From assembly GCA_029267355.1 (NCBI GenBank), contig JAJUJA010000011.1:1-33613 (forward strand): a stretch of DNA of 33,613 bases. Direction: 5' to 3'. This stretch comes from Elusimicrobiota bacterium (GTDB lineage: Bacteria; Elusimicrobiota; Elusimicrobia; Elusimicrobiales; UBA9959). Positions 23,960-33,257 of the stretch are shown here, piece by piece (within the stretch, counting starts at the first letter, position 1; each line of letters opens with the position of its first letter). A model generated the notes under the pieces. The model was given only the letters and a program-made list of their open reading frames with translations, made no database searches and had not been told where the DNA came from. A program made the translations under genes and the position numbers.

Positions 23960-24961
23960 TCAGCCGAGAGTGGCGACCATAACCGCCTTTATGGTATGCA
24001 TTCTGTTTTCGGCCTGATCAAAAACTATTGAAGCTTTTGACTCAAAGACATCTTCAGTGACTTCTATACCGTCTTTCATGCCGAATTGTTCAGATACCTG
24101 CTTGCCGACCTTGGTTTCAGCATTGTGGAACGAGGGCAGGCAGTGCATAAACTTAACATCCTTATTCCCGGTCTTTTTCATGGTTTTGGCATTCACCTGA
24201 TACGGCTTAAGCAGTTTTATCCTTTCGGCCCAAACTTCTTTCGGCTCGCCCATTGAAACCCAGACATCGGTATGCAGATAATCAACTCCTTTAACCGCTT
24301 TATCGACATTGTCGGTAATTGTTATTCTTGCGCCCGAATCCTTAGCTATCTCTTTGCATCTCTCTATCAAATCAGCCGGCGGCTGCAGGCCCTTGGGCGC
24401 GCCTATTCTTACATCCATGCCGAGTATGGCTCCTATGGTCAGAAGAGAACGCCCCATATTGAATCTGGCATCGCCCAAATACGCATAGGAAATTTTTTCA
24501 AGCGGCTTTGAGGAATGCTCCACCATGGTCAGCACATCGGCAAGCATCTGAGTTGGATGCCATTCATTTGTAAGACCGTTCCAAACCGGCACTCCCGCGT
24601 ATTTCGCCAGTTCTTCAACTATCTCCTGTCCGAAACCGCGATACTCTATTCCGTCATACATTCTGCCCAGCACCCTTGCCGTATCCTTTACGGTTTCCTT
24701 ATGTCCCATCTGGCTGCCTGTCGGCTCAAGGTAAGTTACATGAGCTCCCTGATCATGAGCAGCCACCTCAAAAGCGCAGCGGGTTCTTGTTGAAGTTTTT
24801 TCAAATATAAGGGCGATATTTTTGCCTGTAAGCATTGGTCTTTCGGTGCCGGCGTATTTGGCAGCTTTCAAATCGGCAGAAAGCTTCAAAAGAAAAACCA
24901 GCTCCTCCTTTGTGAAATCAAGCTCTTTTAAGAAATGTCTGTTTTTTAGATTTACCGGCAT
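23960..24961 (-). CDS. argF: Ornithine carbamoyltransferase
   Basis: The 333-residue enzyme makes citrulline from ornithine and carbamoyl phosphate in arginine synthesis, or runs in reverse in the arginine deiminase pathway (ArcB). The carbamoyl-phosphate loop is STRTR (57-61), HPTQ is at 135-138, the ornithine-binding SMG loop at 236-238 and HCLP at 273-276. The sequence is of the E. coli ArgF/ArcB type ([20 protein letters not shown]). No other arginine gene is adjacent, so anabolic use is assumed but not shown. AAAGGAG precedes ATG 24961. It lies 11 bases after the TerB-like gene and ends in a strong terminator, making a two-gene operon. Confidence 0.95.
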   Translation of the reverse strand: MPVNLKNRHFLKELDFTKEELVFLLKLSADLKAAKYAGTERPMLTGKNIALIFEKTSTRTRCAFEVAAHDQGAHVTYLEPTGSQMGHKETVKDTARVLGRMYDGIEYRGFGQEIVEELAKYAGVPVWNGLTNEWHPTQMLADVLTMVEHSSKPLEKISYAYLGDARFNMGRSLLTIGAILGMDVRIGAPKGLQPPADLIERCKEIAKDSGARITITDNVDKAVKGVDYLHTDVWVSMGEPKEVWAERIKLLKPYQVNAKTMKKTGNKDVKFMHCLPSFHNAETKVGKQVSEQFGMKDGIEVTEDVFESKASIVFDQAENRMHTIKAVMVATLG

Positions 24962-24972
24962 AATTTTCTCCT

Positions 24973-25416
24973 TTACTTTGTTCTCTTGAGTATGGCCACC
25001 ACGGATTTTATCTTCCCGGCTAAAACGCCGTGTATATTCAATTCCCTCATTATTTTGTCCAGGAATTTATGCTCTGAAGGAACCGTTTTACCGTCAGACA
25101 TAACCATCTGTACAGACATGGCATAAGCCGTTTCTCTGAATCTTTTGTCCAGTATTGACTTGACCGACTCTATAGTGCTTTCTCTTCCGCGGGAATATAT
25201 GCTCTCGGCTATGCAGGCTATGTATTTTTTGTAATTTTTTATTTTGGAAAAAAGCGGATTAATCCGCAAAGTTTCTTCCAGATGCTTCATCTCTCTGTCC
25301 TTTATCTTGCCGTCAGAAGACATGGCCAGCACAAGAACCGCGCATATTGCATCCGCTTTTGAATGCAATGAAGGAAAATTCGCTGAGCACTCGCAGCCGC
25401 ATTTATCTTTATTCAT
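24973..25416 (-). CDS. TerB-like domain protein with N-terminal CxCxC
   Basis: The 147-residue, mostly helical protein shows the two-fold acidic pattern of the TerB/DjlA-N fold: [22 protein letters not shown] (Asp35) and [23 protein letters not shown] (Asp108). TerB domains bind divalent metal through such acidic residues and occur in tellurite-resistance and stress proteins; no ter partners are present. The N-terminus has three alternating cysteines (Cys6, Cys8, Cys10 in KCGCECS), a possible metal or redox site that I do not know from this family. GGAGG lies five bases before ATG 25416. It is co-transcribed with argF, for which I see no functional reason. Confidence 0.75.
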   Translation of the reverse strand: MNKDKCGCECSANFPSLHSKADAICAVLVLAMSSDGKIKDREMKHLEETLRINPLFSKIKNYKKYIACIAESIYSRGRESTIESVKSILDKRFRETAYAMSVQMVMSDGKTVPSEHKFLDKIMRELNIHGVLAGKIKSVVAILKRTK

Positions 25417-25499
25417 ATCAGCCTCCGGATAGTAAACATTTTACACAATTTTAAGCGGCTTTAAATACTTGGTGCGCTGAAAAGCATATCCGGTGTGGG

Positions 25500-28400
25500 T
25501 CAGCTTTCAAGTTTTATAACGGATTTTACCTTAAGGATCAGTTCTTCTATCTTGAAAGGCTTGTGTATGAAATTAATACCGTCTTCCAAAACCCCGTGTC
25601 TGTTTATAACCTCGTCAGTATATCCGGACATAAACAGGACGGTTTTTATTTTCCCTTCGGCAAGCAGCCTGTCGGAAAGCTCCTTCCCGTTCATGCCCGG
25701 CATAATTATATCTGTTACAAGCACATCTATAGGCTCAGTTAACTCCCTGATCTTTTCAAAGGCATCAGAAGCGTTTTTCGCGCTTATAACCCTGCACCCT
25801 TCAGTTCTAAGTATCCTTTCAGCCAATCTTAGCAGCGATTCTTCATCCTCAACAAGAAGTACAGTTTTATCCGCCAATGAAACATCCGGAGCCGTAGTTT
25901 TATTTTGCCGGCTGTCATATCTGTCTGCCGCGGGAAATAGTAGAAGGAAAGTTGTCCCCTTACCATACTGGCTTTCAAATGTTATGCTTCCGCCGTTTTG
26001 TTCCATTATGGAATATACCGTGGCAAGCCCCAACCCTGTGCCTCCGCTTTTATCCTTGGTGGTAAAGAAAGGCTCAAATATATGCTTCTTATGCTCTTCT
26101 TTTATGCCCTTGCCGTTATCGCTTATCTGTATGCAAACCTTTCTATCCTCATTTCCGGTGGTCTGATCTTCCGAGAATGTCCTTATTTCTATTTTGCCTT
26201 CGCTATCTATGGCATCCCTGGCATTCAGAACCATATTCATAATAACCTGCTCAAATTGAGATCTATCCATATCGACATAGCATTCATTGGGGCAGGGGAT
26301 TATGGTCAATTCAATATTTTCTCTCACAACACGCCTTAACATGGCGTTCAATGACCTTATGGCCGAATTAACCTCAAATATCTCCGGGCTTACCAGACCT
26401 TTCTTTGCGAAAGTAAGAAGCTGTTTTGTCAAAGCCGCTCCTCTTTCTGACATGTGTATTATCTCTCTTATGTCCTCCACAGGTTTCTGGCCTTTTTGTA
26501 TCGCGTCAATTGAAACCTGCGCATATGACATAATTGCGGTAAGCAGATTGTTGAAGTCATGTGCTATGCCGCCTGACAGAAGCCCTATTGCCTCCATTTT
26601 CTGAGACTGCAGCAGCATCTGATCTTTTTTCAGTTTTTCAGTAATGTCTCTTTTCACCGCTATGAAATTTTTTATCTCCATCTTGGAATCAAACACGCAT
26701 GACACTACGCTCTCTTCATAAAAAAGCGTTCCATCTTTCTTTCTATTGCAAAAAGTGCCTCTCCATGTCTTTCCTGAGTTAATCGTTTTGTAAAAATTCT
26801 GGTAAAAGACCGGGTCATGTTTACCGCTTTTTAAAATTCTGGGATTTTGACCGAGTATCTCGTTTATGGAATAGCCTGTTATTTTTTCAAAGGCCGGATT
26901 GGCATACTCTATTTTTCCTGTCTTATCCGTTATAACTATTGAATCCGCGCTCGTGTCTATGGCCGTCTTAAGTTTTTCAAGGTCATTTTGATATTCCCTG
27001 CTTTCGGTTATATCCTGAAACAAGGTTGAAAATTTACCCTCTTCAGGCGAAACAACGAAAAATGAGAGATATTTGTTTAATGGCCTGAAGTAGACGTCAA
27101 ACAAAGCTGGTTTTTTAGTCTTTACCACATTGAAAAATATATCTTTAAACGGCATTTCCTCATATACCTGGCAGGATCTTTTCCCTATTACATCCTCCCT
27201 TTTCATTCCCATCAATTTTTCATAAGCCTTGTTAACATCCAGTATCACATAATCCACAGGGTTATTGTTTTCGTCGTATATTACATGGTCATAACAGGCG
27301 CCGAGAGAAATATTCTCAAAAATGGACCTGTATTTAGCCTCGCTTCTTGCAAGGCTTTCATCGGAAGAAATTTTTGAAATGGCATATTCTATGTCTCCCC
27401 CTAGCTCCTTGAGCAGATCAACCCTTTCCTTGGTAAAGTATCCTTTTATATCCGAATAAACTGTAAGATTCCTGTAAATCTTTCCTTCTTTCCTTATCGG
27501 TATTGAGCATATGCTGGCTATATTGTTCCTAATGCTTATTTCTCTGAAAGATTCCGGCATAACCGAATACCAGTCATTTTCAACAAAAATTTCTCCATGA
27601 GCAAAGGCCCGTCCCGTCGGAGACCTGCCTTCCTGCAAAGTCGGGTCTGCAACGATTTTTATGGACTTTACATAAAGGGAACCCTCCGGGAATACAGAGA
27701 CAGGTTCCACTGAATTCCCCTTAGACAATTTTCCGAACCAAACTGTTTTAAATCCGCCGTATTTCACCATTACCTTGGGAATTTCTTCAAAAAGCTCTTC
27801 CTCGCTTTTCGCTCTCACCATGGCCTGATTGGCCTGGCTCAAAGTTAAATAAAGGGCATTAAGGGTCTCTATTTTCTCTTCATACTTTCTTCTCTCTGTT
27901 ATATCCTCAACAAAAGCAAGGAAAAAACCTTCCATATTTTCCCTATAATACTGCAAATGAATTTCCGCAGGATATTTGGAACCGTCCTTCCTGATATGAG
28001 TGGTGAAAAATACTTTTTTCTCGTACTGCTTCTCTTTAAGATAATTCAGCATTTCATTGAATTTCTCATGGGAAATATCCTGCTTTATGTCAAGAGGAGT
28101 CATTTTGTAAATTTCTTCTTTTTGATATCCAAGATTTTTCAATGCCCCGGAATTTACATATTCAAATTTCAAATCCCTCTCCCTGAAAACGTATATCTCA
28201 TTCAAACTGCTGTCAAGCATTTTAAAAAGAATTTTATTTTTTTCCTCGGCTTTAAACTCTGAAGTAACATCCTGCATTACAGAGTACAATAATTGCCTGT
28301 TTTTGAAACGTATATGAGCCGAGTAAACCCTCATATGTCTCAAGGATCCGTCCGCCAGTCTATGAATGAAATTGAAATAGTTCTGCTCGCCTCTTAGAAC

Positions 28401-29438
28401 CTTGCTCAATTCGTCATTTACTTTGTCGCCCATTATGTTTATATCTGAAACCTTCATCCTTAAAAGTCTGTCCCTGCCGTAGCCGTAGAATTTTATTGCA
28501 GACTCATTAGCATCAACTATTTGACCGGTTTCAGGACATACCAGCCATTTTATAGCCGAATGTTTGTAAAACATGTTCCTGTAATAGTCTTCGCTTTCCC
28601 TGAGCTTTTCCTCATTTTCCTTGTTTTGCGTTATATCCTGGAACAGAGTAACGAAATTATCATCCTGAATTTTATAGGCGCATACATTAAAATGCCTTTT
28701 CAACTGCGGAGAATACATCTCAAAATTTTTGGCCTGCCCTGTAGCAACAACCTCGGCATAAGTCTTTATAAAGTCGGTTTTTTCTATGCCTGGAAGAACC
28801 TCGGTGACTCTCTTTCCTATTATATCCGCAGATTTTAAAGAGGTTATTCTTTCAAAAGCCGGATTAACTTCCAGAAAAATATAGTCAATGCCTTTGCCAT
28901 TATCATCAAAAAGCATTTTATGCGAGGCAAATCCGTAAGCAGACTTATTTATCATTTCAGCATGGTTTTTTTCAGTTACAATATTGTTCAGAGCATATAT
29001 CAAATCATGCGAAATCTCTCTTATTATCCGCAGTTTCCTCGCCCCGAACATCCTCAGGTCATTTGAGTAAAAGGTGAGAAAATAATACATGTCTGCGTTT
29101 TGCTTGAAAGGGAAAACTGCCAGATGTACAGGCCTCATTTTTCTGTTCTTGAAAACTGCTCTTTCGCAATTCCTTATTATATAGCCGGTCCCTTTGCCTT
29201 TCGGCTTCTTTAAATCTGAGGAAAATACATTTTCCTTTTTGAACAGGTCCGCAATTTTTCCGCAGTAAAAAAGATATTTTTTTATCCCGTTAGAGTATTC
29301 CCTGTGCACGGAAAAGCCCTTAAATCCGTACTTAAGTATCTGTTCTGAGAATCTCTTTATTATTTCCTTTTCGTCTTTTTGTAAGGTCAGAAGCCTGTTT
29401 ATTGAGCTTAAAAAATATAACTCTTTCTTATAATCCAT
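25500..29438 (-). CDS. Soluble hybrid histidine kinase: GAF-like, PAS x3, GAF, PAS x2, HisKA, HATPase, REC
   Basis: The 1312-residue kinase has no clear membrane helix and should sense cytoplasmic signals. In order: a GAF-like N-terminal region (1-150), PAS domains (about 165-275, 280-395, 400-520), a GAF domain (about 525-695), PAS domains (about 700-820 and 825-945), and the phospho-acceptor helix GGIAHDFNNLLTAI with His960. The ATPase domain follows (NMVLNARDAID, ISDNGKGI, TGLGLATVYSIMEQNGG), then a C-terminal receiver with Asp1243 in VLVTDIIMPG. PAS 1 and PAS 4 are alike (DYIFLEVNPAFE against DYVILDVNKAYE, both IGKR), pointing to internal duplication. ATG 29438 has an in-frame TGA nine bases upstream, so the start is firm, yet it lacks a Shine-Dalgarno. 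No separate response regulator gene is adjacent. Confidence 0.93.
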   Translation of the reverse strand: MDYKKELYFLSSINRLLTLQKDEKEIIKRFSEQILKYGFKGFSVHREYSNGIKKYLFYCGKIADLFKKENVFSSDLKKPKGKGTGYIIRNCERAVFKNRKMRPVHLAVFPFKQNADMYYFLTFYSNDLRMFGARKLRIIREISHDLIYALNNIVTEKNHAEMINKSAYGFASHKMLFDDNGKGIDYIFLEVNPAFERITSLKSADIIGKRVTEVLPGIEKTDFIKTYAEVVATGQAKNFEMYSPQLKRHFNVCAYKIQDDNFVTLFQDITQNKENEEKLRESEDYYRNMFYKHSAIKWLVCPETGQIVDANESAIKFYGYGRDRLLRMKVSDINIMGDKVNDELSKVLRGEQNYFNFIHRLADGSLRHMRVYSAHIRFKNRQLLYSVMQDVTSEFKAEEKNKILFKMLDSSLNEIYVFRERDLKFEYVNSGALKNLGYQKEEIYKMTPLDIKQDISHEKFNEMLNYLKEKQYEKKVFFTTHIRKDGSKYPAEIHLQYYRENMEGFFLAFVEDITERRKYEEKIETLNALYLTLSQANQAMVRAKSEEELFEEIPKVMVKYGGFKTVWFGKLSKGNSVEPVSVFPEGSLYVKSIKIVADPTLQEGRSPTGRAFAHGEIFVENDWYSVMPESFREISIRNNIASICSIPIRKEGKIYRNLTVYSDIKGYFTKERVDLLKELGGDIEYAISKISSDESLARSEAKYRSIFENISLGACYDHVIYDENNNPVDYVILDVNKAYEKLMGMKREDVIGKRSCQVYEEMPFKDIFFNVVKTKKPALFDVYFRPLNKYLSFFVVSPEEGKFSTLFQDITESREYQNDLEKLKTAIDTSADSIVITDKTGKIEYANPAFEKITGYSINEILGQNPRILKSGKHDPVFYQNFYKTINSGKTWRGTFCNRKKDGTLFYEESVVSCVFDSKMEIKNFIAVKRDITEKLKKDQMLLQSQKMEAIGLLSGGIAHDFNNLLTAIMSYAQVSIDAIQKGQKPVEDIREIIHMSERGAALTKQLLTFAKKGLVSPEIFEVNSAIRSLNAMLRRVVRENIELTIIPCPNECYVDMDRSQFEQVIMNMVLNARDAIDSEGKIEIRTFSEDQTTGNEDRKVCIQISDNGKGIKEEHKKHIFEPFFTTKDKSGGTGLGLATVYSIMEQNGGSITFESQYGKGTTFLLLFPAADRYDSRQNKTTAPDVSLADKTVLLVEDEESLLRLAERILRTEGCRVISAKNASDAFEKIRELTEPIDVLVTDIIMPGMNGKELSDRLLAEGKIKTVLFMSGYTDEVINRHGVLEDGINFIHKPFKIEELILKVKSVIKLES

Positions 29439-29478
29439 ATTTTTTCAAAACAAAGATTGCAAAAATCCCTCTCCGGCG

Positions 29479-29484
29479 ATTATA
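29479..29484 (-). promoter_or_regulatory. -10 element upstream of the hybrid kinase gene
   Basis: A perfect TATAAT reads on the minus strand at 29484-29479, 41 bases before ATG 29438. The -35 position holds GGGCCT, which is poor, and a 12-base palindrome GGCCTTAAGGCC (29495-29506) overlaps this area and could be an operator. Confidence 0.4.
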
Positions 29485-29607
29485 GCATAAAAAAGGCCTT
29501 AAGGCCCAAAAAAAAATGGGAACAAATACTTGGCTTTGCCGGTACCTTTGTATGTTTTAATAAGGACAAGCATTAGTTAAGATATTACAAGCACCTAAGG
29601 AGGTTAA

Positions 29608-30990
29608 ATGAAAAAACAAATGGTATTGCTGCTGCCGCTTTTATGCTCTTTCTCTTTCGCCTTTGAAGGCGAGATATCAAGAATAAACAAGGAGAGCATC
29701 AGAGAAATGTCCGGCTCTCTGCCGACGCCGAAATTTCAAGAGAGCAGGGCTTTACAGAAAGAACTGACCATAATGATTTTTATGAACGGCAAGAACAATC
29801 TTGCCGATTATGTCCTTAAAGACATAAATGAAATGGAAGTTTACGGCCCAAGACAGGATATGAACATAGTTGTTCAGGCAGGCAGGATAAACTATACGCC
29901 TTCCTATCCCGGCGGCGATTATGACCCTTATGATCCCTATGATCCTTATCCATGGGGCGGGCCCGGTATACATCCTCACTGGCCCCCTTTGCCTCCCTAT
30001 CTCAATAAAAACTCTACTGAAACAGCTTCCTCATCCGGTATTTCATCATTTACCGGAGTAAAAAGATTCCTGATAACCAAGGATGACAATACAAATTCCA
30101 TAGGGTCAAAAGAACTTGAAACGCTGGCAAAATCCGATATGGGGGACCCGCAGGAGCTGGTAAATTTTGCGCTTTGGGCAAAGAAAAATTTTCCGGCCAA
30201 GAAGTATATGCTGATGGTCTGGAATCACGGCGATGGCTGGAAAAGGAAAAACATTATGCCTGACCTTGTTAAAGGCATTTCTTCTGATGACGAAACAGGA
30301 AATGAAATTTCAACCCCTGAATTGGGACAGGCTCTTTCCAAAATAGGAAAACTGGACATCTACGCTTCAGACGCCTGTCTTATGCAGATGATGGAAGTTG
30401 TCTATGAACTTAAGGACTCGGTGCCCGTCATAATCGGCTCGGAAGAAACCGAGCCCGGCGACGGCTGGGCTTATGATTATTTTCTGAAAAAACTTCACGC
30501 CATGCCTTCTCTTGAACCGCAGGCTGTGGCTAAAGCCGCGGTTGAAGCCTATGGAGAATATTATGCTCAGAAAGGGAAAGGCGTGACTCAATCGGCCGTC
30601 AAGACTGCAAAAATAGATGAACTCAGATATAAACTTGACCTGTGGGCTGATGCCGCCATGAAAACAGGCGACAGGGAGAAATTAAAAGCCGCTCTCAATA
30701 AATCTCTCGGTTTTGAGGCTTCGGGCTCCAGAGACCTTCTGGATTTCATAAAAACAGCCTCCCAGGATTTGCAAAATCAGACATTGATTGCTTATGCTTC
30801 AGACATAGAGAACTTCATTAAGAATTCCATATTGATAAAGAATATCTATGTAACCGAATCCTATAAAAATGCCAACGGCCTAGCGATTTACTTGCCCACA
30901 TACTCATACGACAATAAATATGACGGGCTTAAATTTGCTCAAACAGGCATCTGGGATGATTTTCTCAAATGGCTTTATCAGCAAAATTAG
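29608..30990 (+). CDS. Secreted clostripain-family (C11) cysteine peptidase
   Basis: The 460-residue protein starts with a signal peptide (about 1-18). INKESIREMSGSLPTP (26-41) follows, the same motif as in the secreted protein encoded at 4261-5364. The peptidase core has TIMIFMNGKNNLADYVLKDINEM (54-76), the catalytic His207 in MVWNHGDGW and the catalytic Cys257 in ASDACLMQ, as in clostripain and gingipain-like folds. C11 enzymes usually cut after Arg or Lys and self-process. A tyrosine-, proline- and glycine-rich insert (99-131, repeating DPYDPYDPYP) interrupts the core after AGRINYTP. GGAGG lies about six bases before ATG 29608. A weak promoter may be TTGCCG (29536-29541) with TAATAA (29558-29563). 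The stop TAG overlaps the hypF stop on the other strand. Confidence 0.9.
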   Translation: MKKQMVLLLPLLCSFSFAFEGEISRINKESIREMSGSLPTPKFQESRALQKELTIMIFMNGKNNLADYVLKDINEMEVYGPRQDMNIVVQAGRINYTPSYPGGDYDPYDPYDPYPWGGPGIHPHWPPLPPYLNKNSTETASSSGISSFTGVKRFLITKDDNTNSIGSKELETLAKSDMGDPQELVNFALWAKKNFPAKKYMLMVWNHGDGWKRKNIMPDLVKGISSDDETGNEISTPELGQALSKIGKLDIYASDACLMQMMEVVYELKDSVPVIIGSEETEPGDGWAYDYFLKKLHAMPSLEPQAVAKAAVEAYGEYYAQKGKGVTQSAVKTAKIDELRYKLDLWADAAMKTGDREKLKAALNKSLGFEASGSRDLLDFIKTASQDLQNQTLIAYASDIENFIKNSILIKNIYVTESYKNANGLAIYLPTYSYDNKYDGLKFAQTGIWDDFLKWLYQQN

Positions 30991-33257
30991 CTGATTTCCG
31001 CCTTGAGAATTTTAAAGTAGAGCTGGCCGGCCGATATGCCGCCGTCGTTTGAAGGAAGTTTTGAATTGAAGTAAACTTTAAGGCCTCTGCGTTTTAACTC
31101 TTCTGCCAAAAATAAAGACAGTTTTCTGTTCTGGAAGCAACCCCCGGAACAGCAGACTGTTTTTATTTTTTTGATTTTTGCCTCAAGAGCGCAAACCTCT
31201 GCAATACCGCGGGCAAAACCTTTGTGAAATTTGTATGCCGCTATAGCTGGAGATAGTTTTTGTTTTTTATCGGCAATCGCCTGCTTAAGTGCAATAGAAA
31301 AATCAAGCCTCGGTATTTGGCCGTCATTAAATGGAATAAAATCGTATGGTGAGGCCTTATGATTGTTCAGAGATATGGACTCAAGCTCCATAGGCAATTG
31401 CGCCTCATAAGTGGCGTATTTTTTGCCGAGTATAAGGCAGGCAAAAGCATCAAAAAGGCGGCCGGCTGACGAGGTTAAAGGCGAATTGAAATTATTTTCA
31501 ATCATTTTCCTCATGGCCTTCTCTTCATCTATGGGGATATTCATAATCCTCAAATCTGCGCCGGCGGTCAAAGCCATTGAGAAAAGGACTCTGTAGGGTT
31601 TGAAAGCGCAAATTTCGCCTCCCGGAAGGCGAAATTCCCGCAGAGAAGCAAATCTTCTAACGCGCCCGTTTTCATAAGCAAAAAGCTCGCAGCCCCAGAT
31701 TTTTCCGTCAAGGCCATAGCCGGTACCGTCTAAAACTATGCCTATGCATTTTTCATCAATCCCATACTCGGCCATAACGGAAAAGAAATGAGCTATATGA
31801 TGCTGAACATAATACGGCTTGAAGCCGAGCTCACTCGTCAAATAAGACGACCTGTACAAAGGATGCATATCGCAGACCGCAGAAGCAGGCCTGCTTGAAA
31901 GCATTCTGGAAGTCTTTTTATATGTTTCAATAAAAAAATCTGCATTCAAAGAGTCATCCAAATCGCCTATGTATTGAGAGACAAAAAGCTCATCGCCTCT
32001 TGTAAATGCGAAAGAGTTTTTTATATCCCCCCCTGCGGCGAAGGTATCTTCTTTGGGTTTTACAGGAAGTTTAATCAGCTCCGGGACATATCCTCTAGCG
32101 CGCCTTATTATTCTTTCCTGCGAATAATCGTCAATATAAATCAAACTATCGTCTATTCTGTTATGAATCGGCCTGTTATGCAAAAGCAAAGGGCCAAGAC
32201 TTGAAAATAACTCAATCGCTCTCTCATTATCTTTTGTTATCGGTTCATCCCTGAAATTGCCTGATGTCATTATCAGCGGATTTTTGAATTTTTTGTTTCT
32301 TAAATCTTTAAAAAGCGCAAGATGCAGGGGAGTATAGGCGGCCATAACGCCCAAAGTGTCCAGATTTGGAGCGGCATACTTGAAATAAGAAATATCTTTT
32401 TTTTTCAAGGCGACTATGGGAGCTCTTGGAGAAAGTAAAATTTGTTTTTCTTTTAACGAGATATGAAGATATTTACCAAGTTCTTCAATGCTGTCTGACA
32501 TTATTGCAAACGGCTTAAAAGGCCTGTCCTTAAATTTTCTAAGTTTCTCAACAGCTTTTTTATTGAAAGGGTCGCAGGCCAGATGAAAACCGCCCAGGCC
32601 CTTAATAGCGACGATATGACCTGAAATTAAAAAATCTGCGGCTCTGCTTAAGGCAAACTCTTTTTCAGCTATTTTTTTACCTTTGTGTATAAGGAAAATT
32701 TGCGGTCCGCAAACAGGGCAGGCATTGGGCTGTGCGTGAAAGCGCCTGTCGGCTGGCTCTTCATATTCTTTGAGACAATCAGGGCACATCTTAAATTCTT
32801 TCATTGACGTAAACGGCCTGTCATAGGGAAGTTTTTCCACTATTGTAAATCTTGGTCCGCAGTCTGTACAATTGGTGAAAGGATATAAATATCTCCTGTT
32901 AAGCGGATTGGCAATATCTTCGGCGCAAGCAGGACAAACAGCTAAATCAGCCGGAACATTTGCGCTGGCCAGACTGCTTTCAGAGCTTTTCTTTATTGAA
33001 AAATCTGAAAAATTTTCAGCCGGTGCAGGCCTCACTGTGAACGAAGTTATTCTTGAAGCCGCAGGCGCTTCCTTTTTAAGGCTGTCTATGAATTTTCTCA
33101 TGTCATTTTTTCCGCCGCAGGCCTTTATAAGAACTCCGCCTGAATTATTCAAAACGAAGCCTTTTATCTTGTGCTTCAAGGCCATACGCCATACGAAAGG
33201 TCTGAAACCCACGCCCTGAACAGTACCAGAAATCACTATTTCTTTATTTACCGGCAT
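30987..33257 (-). CDS. hypF: [NiFe]-hydrogenase maturation carbamoyltransferase HypF
   Basis: HypF uses carbamoyl phosphate and ATP to make the cyanide ligand precursor for [NiFe]-hydrogenases with HypE. The 756-residue protein has all domains: acylphosphatase (SGTVQGVGFRPFVWRM, Arg19), two zinc-finger-like units (Cys108/111/130/133 and Cys158/161/180/183), a YrdC-like domain (about 195-375, IKGLGGFHLACDP), and the Kae1-like carbamoyltransferase domain (QHHIAHFFSVMAEYG and DGTGYGLDGKIWG). ATG 33257 starts the conserved part; it lies 14 bases inside the upstream membrane protein gene and has no Shine-Dalgarno, so translation is probably coupled. No hydrogenase subunit or other hyp gene is in the window, but the gene implies that the cell has one. 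Confidence 0.96.
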   Translation of the reverse strand: MPVNKEIVISGTVQGVGFRPFVWRMALKHKIKGFVLNNSGGVLIKACGGKNDMRKFIDSLKKEAPAASRITSFTVRPAPAENFSDFSIKKSSESSLASANVPADLAVCPACAEDIANPLNRRYLYPFTNCTDCGPRFTIVEKLPYDRPFTSMKEFKMCPDCLKEYEEPADRRFHAQPNACPVCGPQIFLIHKGKKIAEKEFALSRAADFLISGHIVAIKGLGGFHLACDPFNKKAVEKLRKFKDRPFKPFAIMSDSIEELGKYLHISLKEKQILLSPRAPIVALKKKDISYFKYAAPNLDTLGVMAAYTPLHLALFKDLRNKKFKNPLIMTSGNFRDEPITKDNERAIELFSSLGPLLLHNRPIHNRIDDSLIYIDDYSQERIIRRARGYVPELIKLPVKPKEDTFAAGGDIKNSFAFTRGDELFVSQYIGDLDDSLNADFFIETYKKTSRMLSSRPASAVCDMHPLYRSSYLTSELGFKPYYVQHHIAHFFSVMAEYGIDEKCIGIVLDGTGYGLDGKIWGCELFAYENGRVRRFASLREFRLPGGEICAFKPYRVLFSMALTAGADLRIMNIPIDEEKAMRKMIENNFNSPLTSSAGRLFDAFACLILGKKYATYEAQLPMELESISLNNHKASPYDFIPFNDGQIPRLDFSIALKQAIADKKQKLSPAIAAYKFHKGFARGIAEVCALEAKIKKIKTVCCSGGCFQNRKLSLFLAEELKRRGLKVYFNSKLPSNDGGISAGQLYFKILKAEIS

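Noticed and set aside
25495-26166. 223-codon plus-strand open frame
   Set aside because: It is antisense to the kinase and receiver domains of the hybrid histidine kinase; serine-rich translation without domain character is typical of a shadow frame.
29495-29506. GGCCTTAAGGCC as a terminator
   Set aside because: It is a loop-free palindrome and cannot form a stable intrinsic hairpin; an operator role is more likely, if any.
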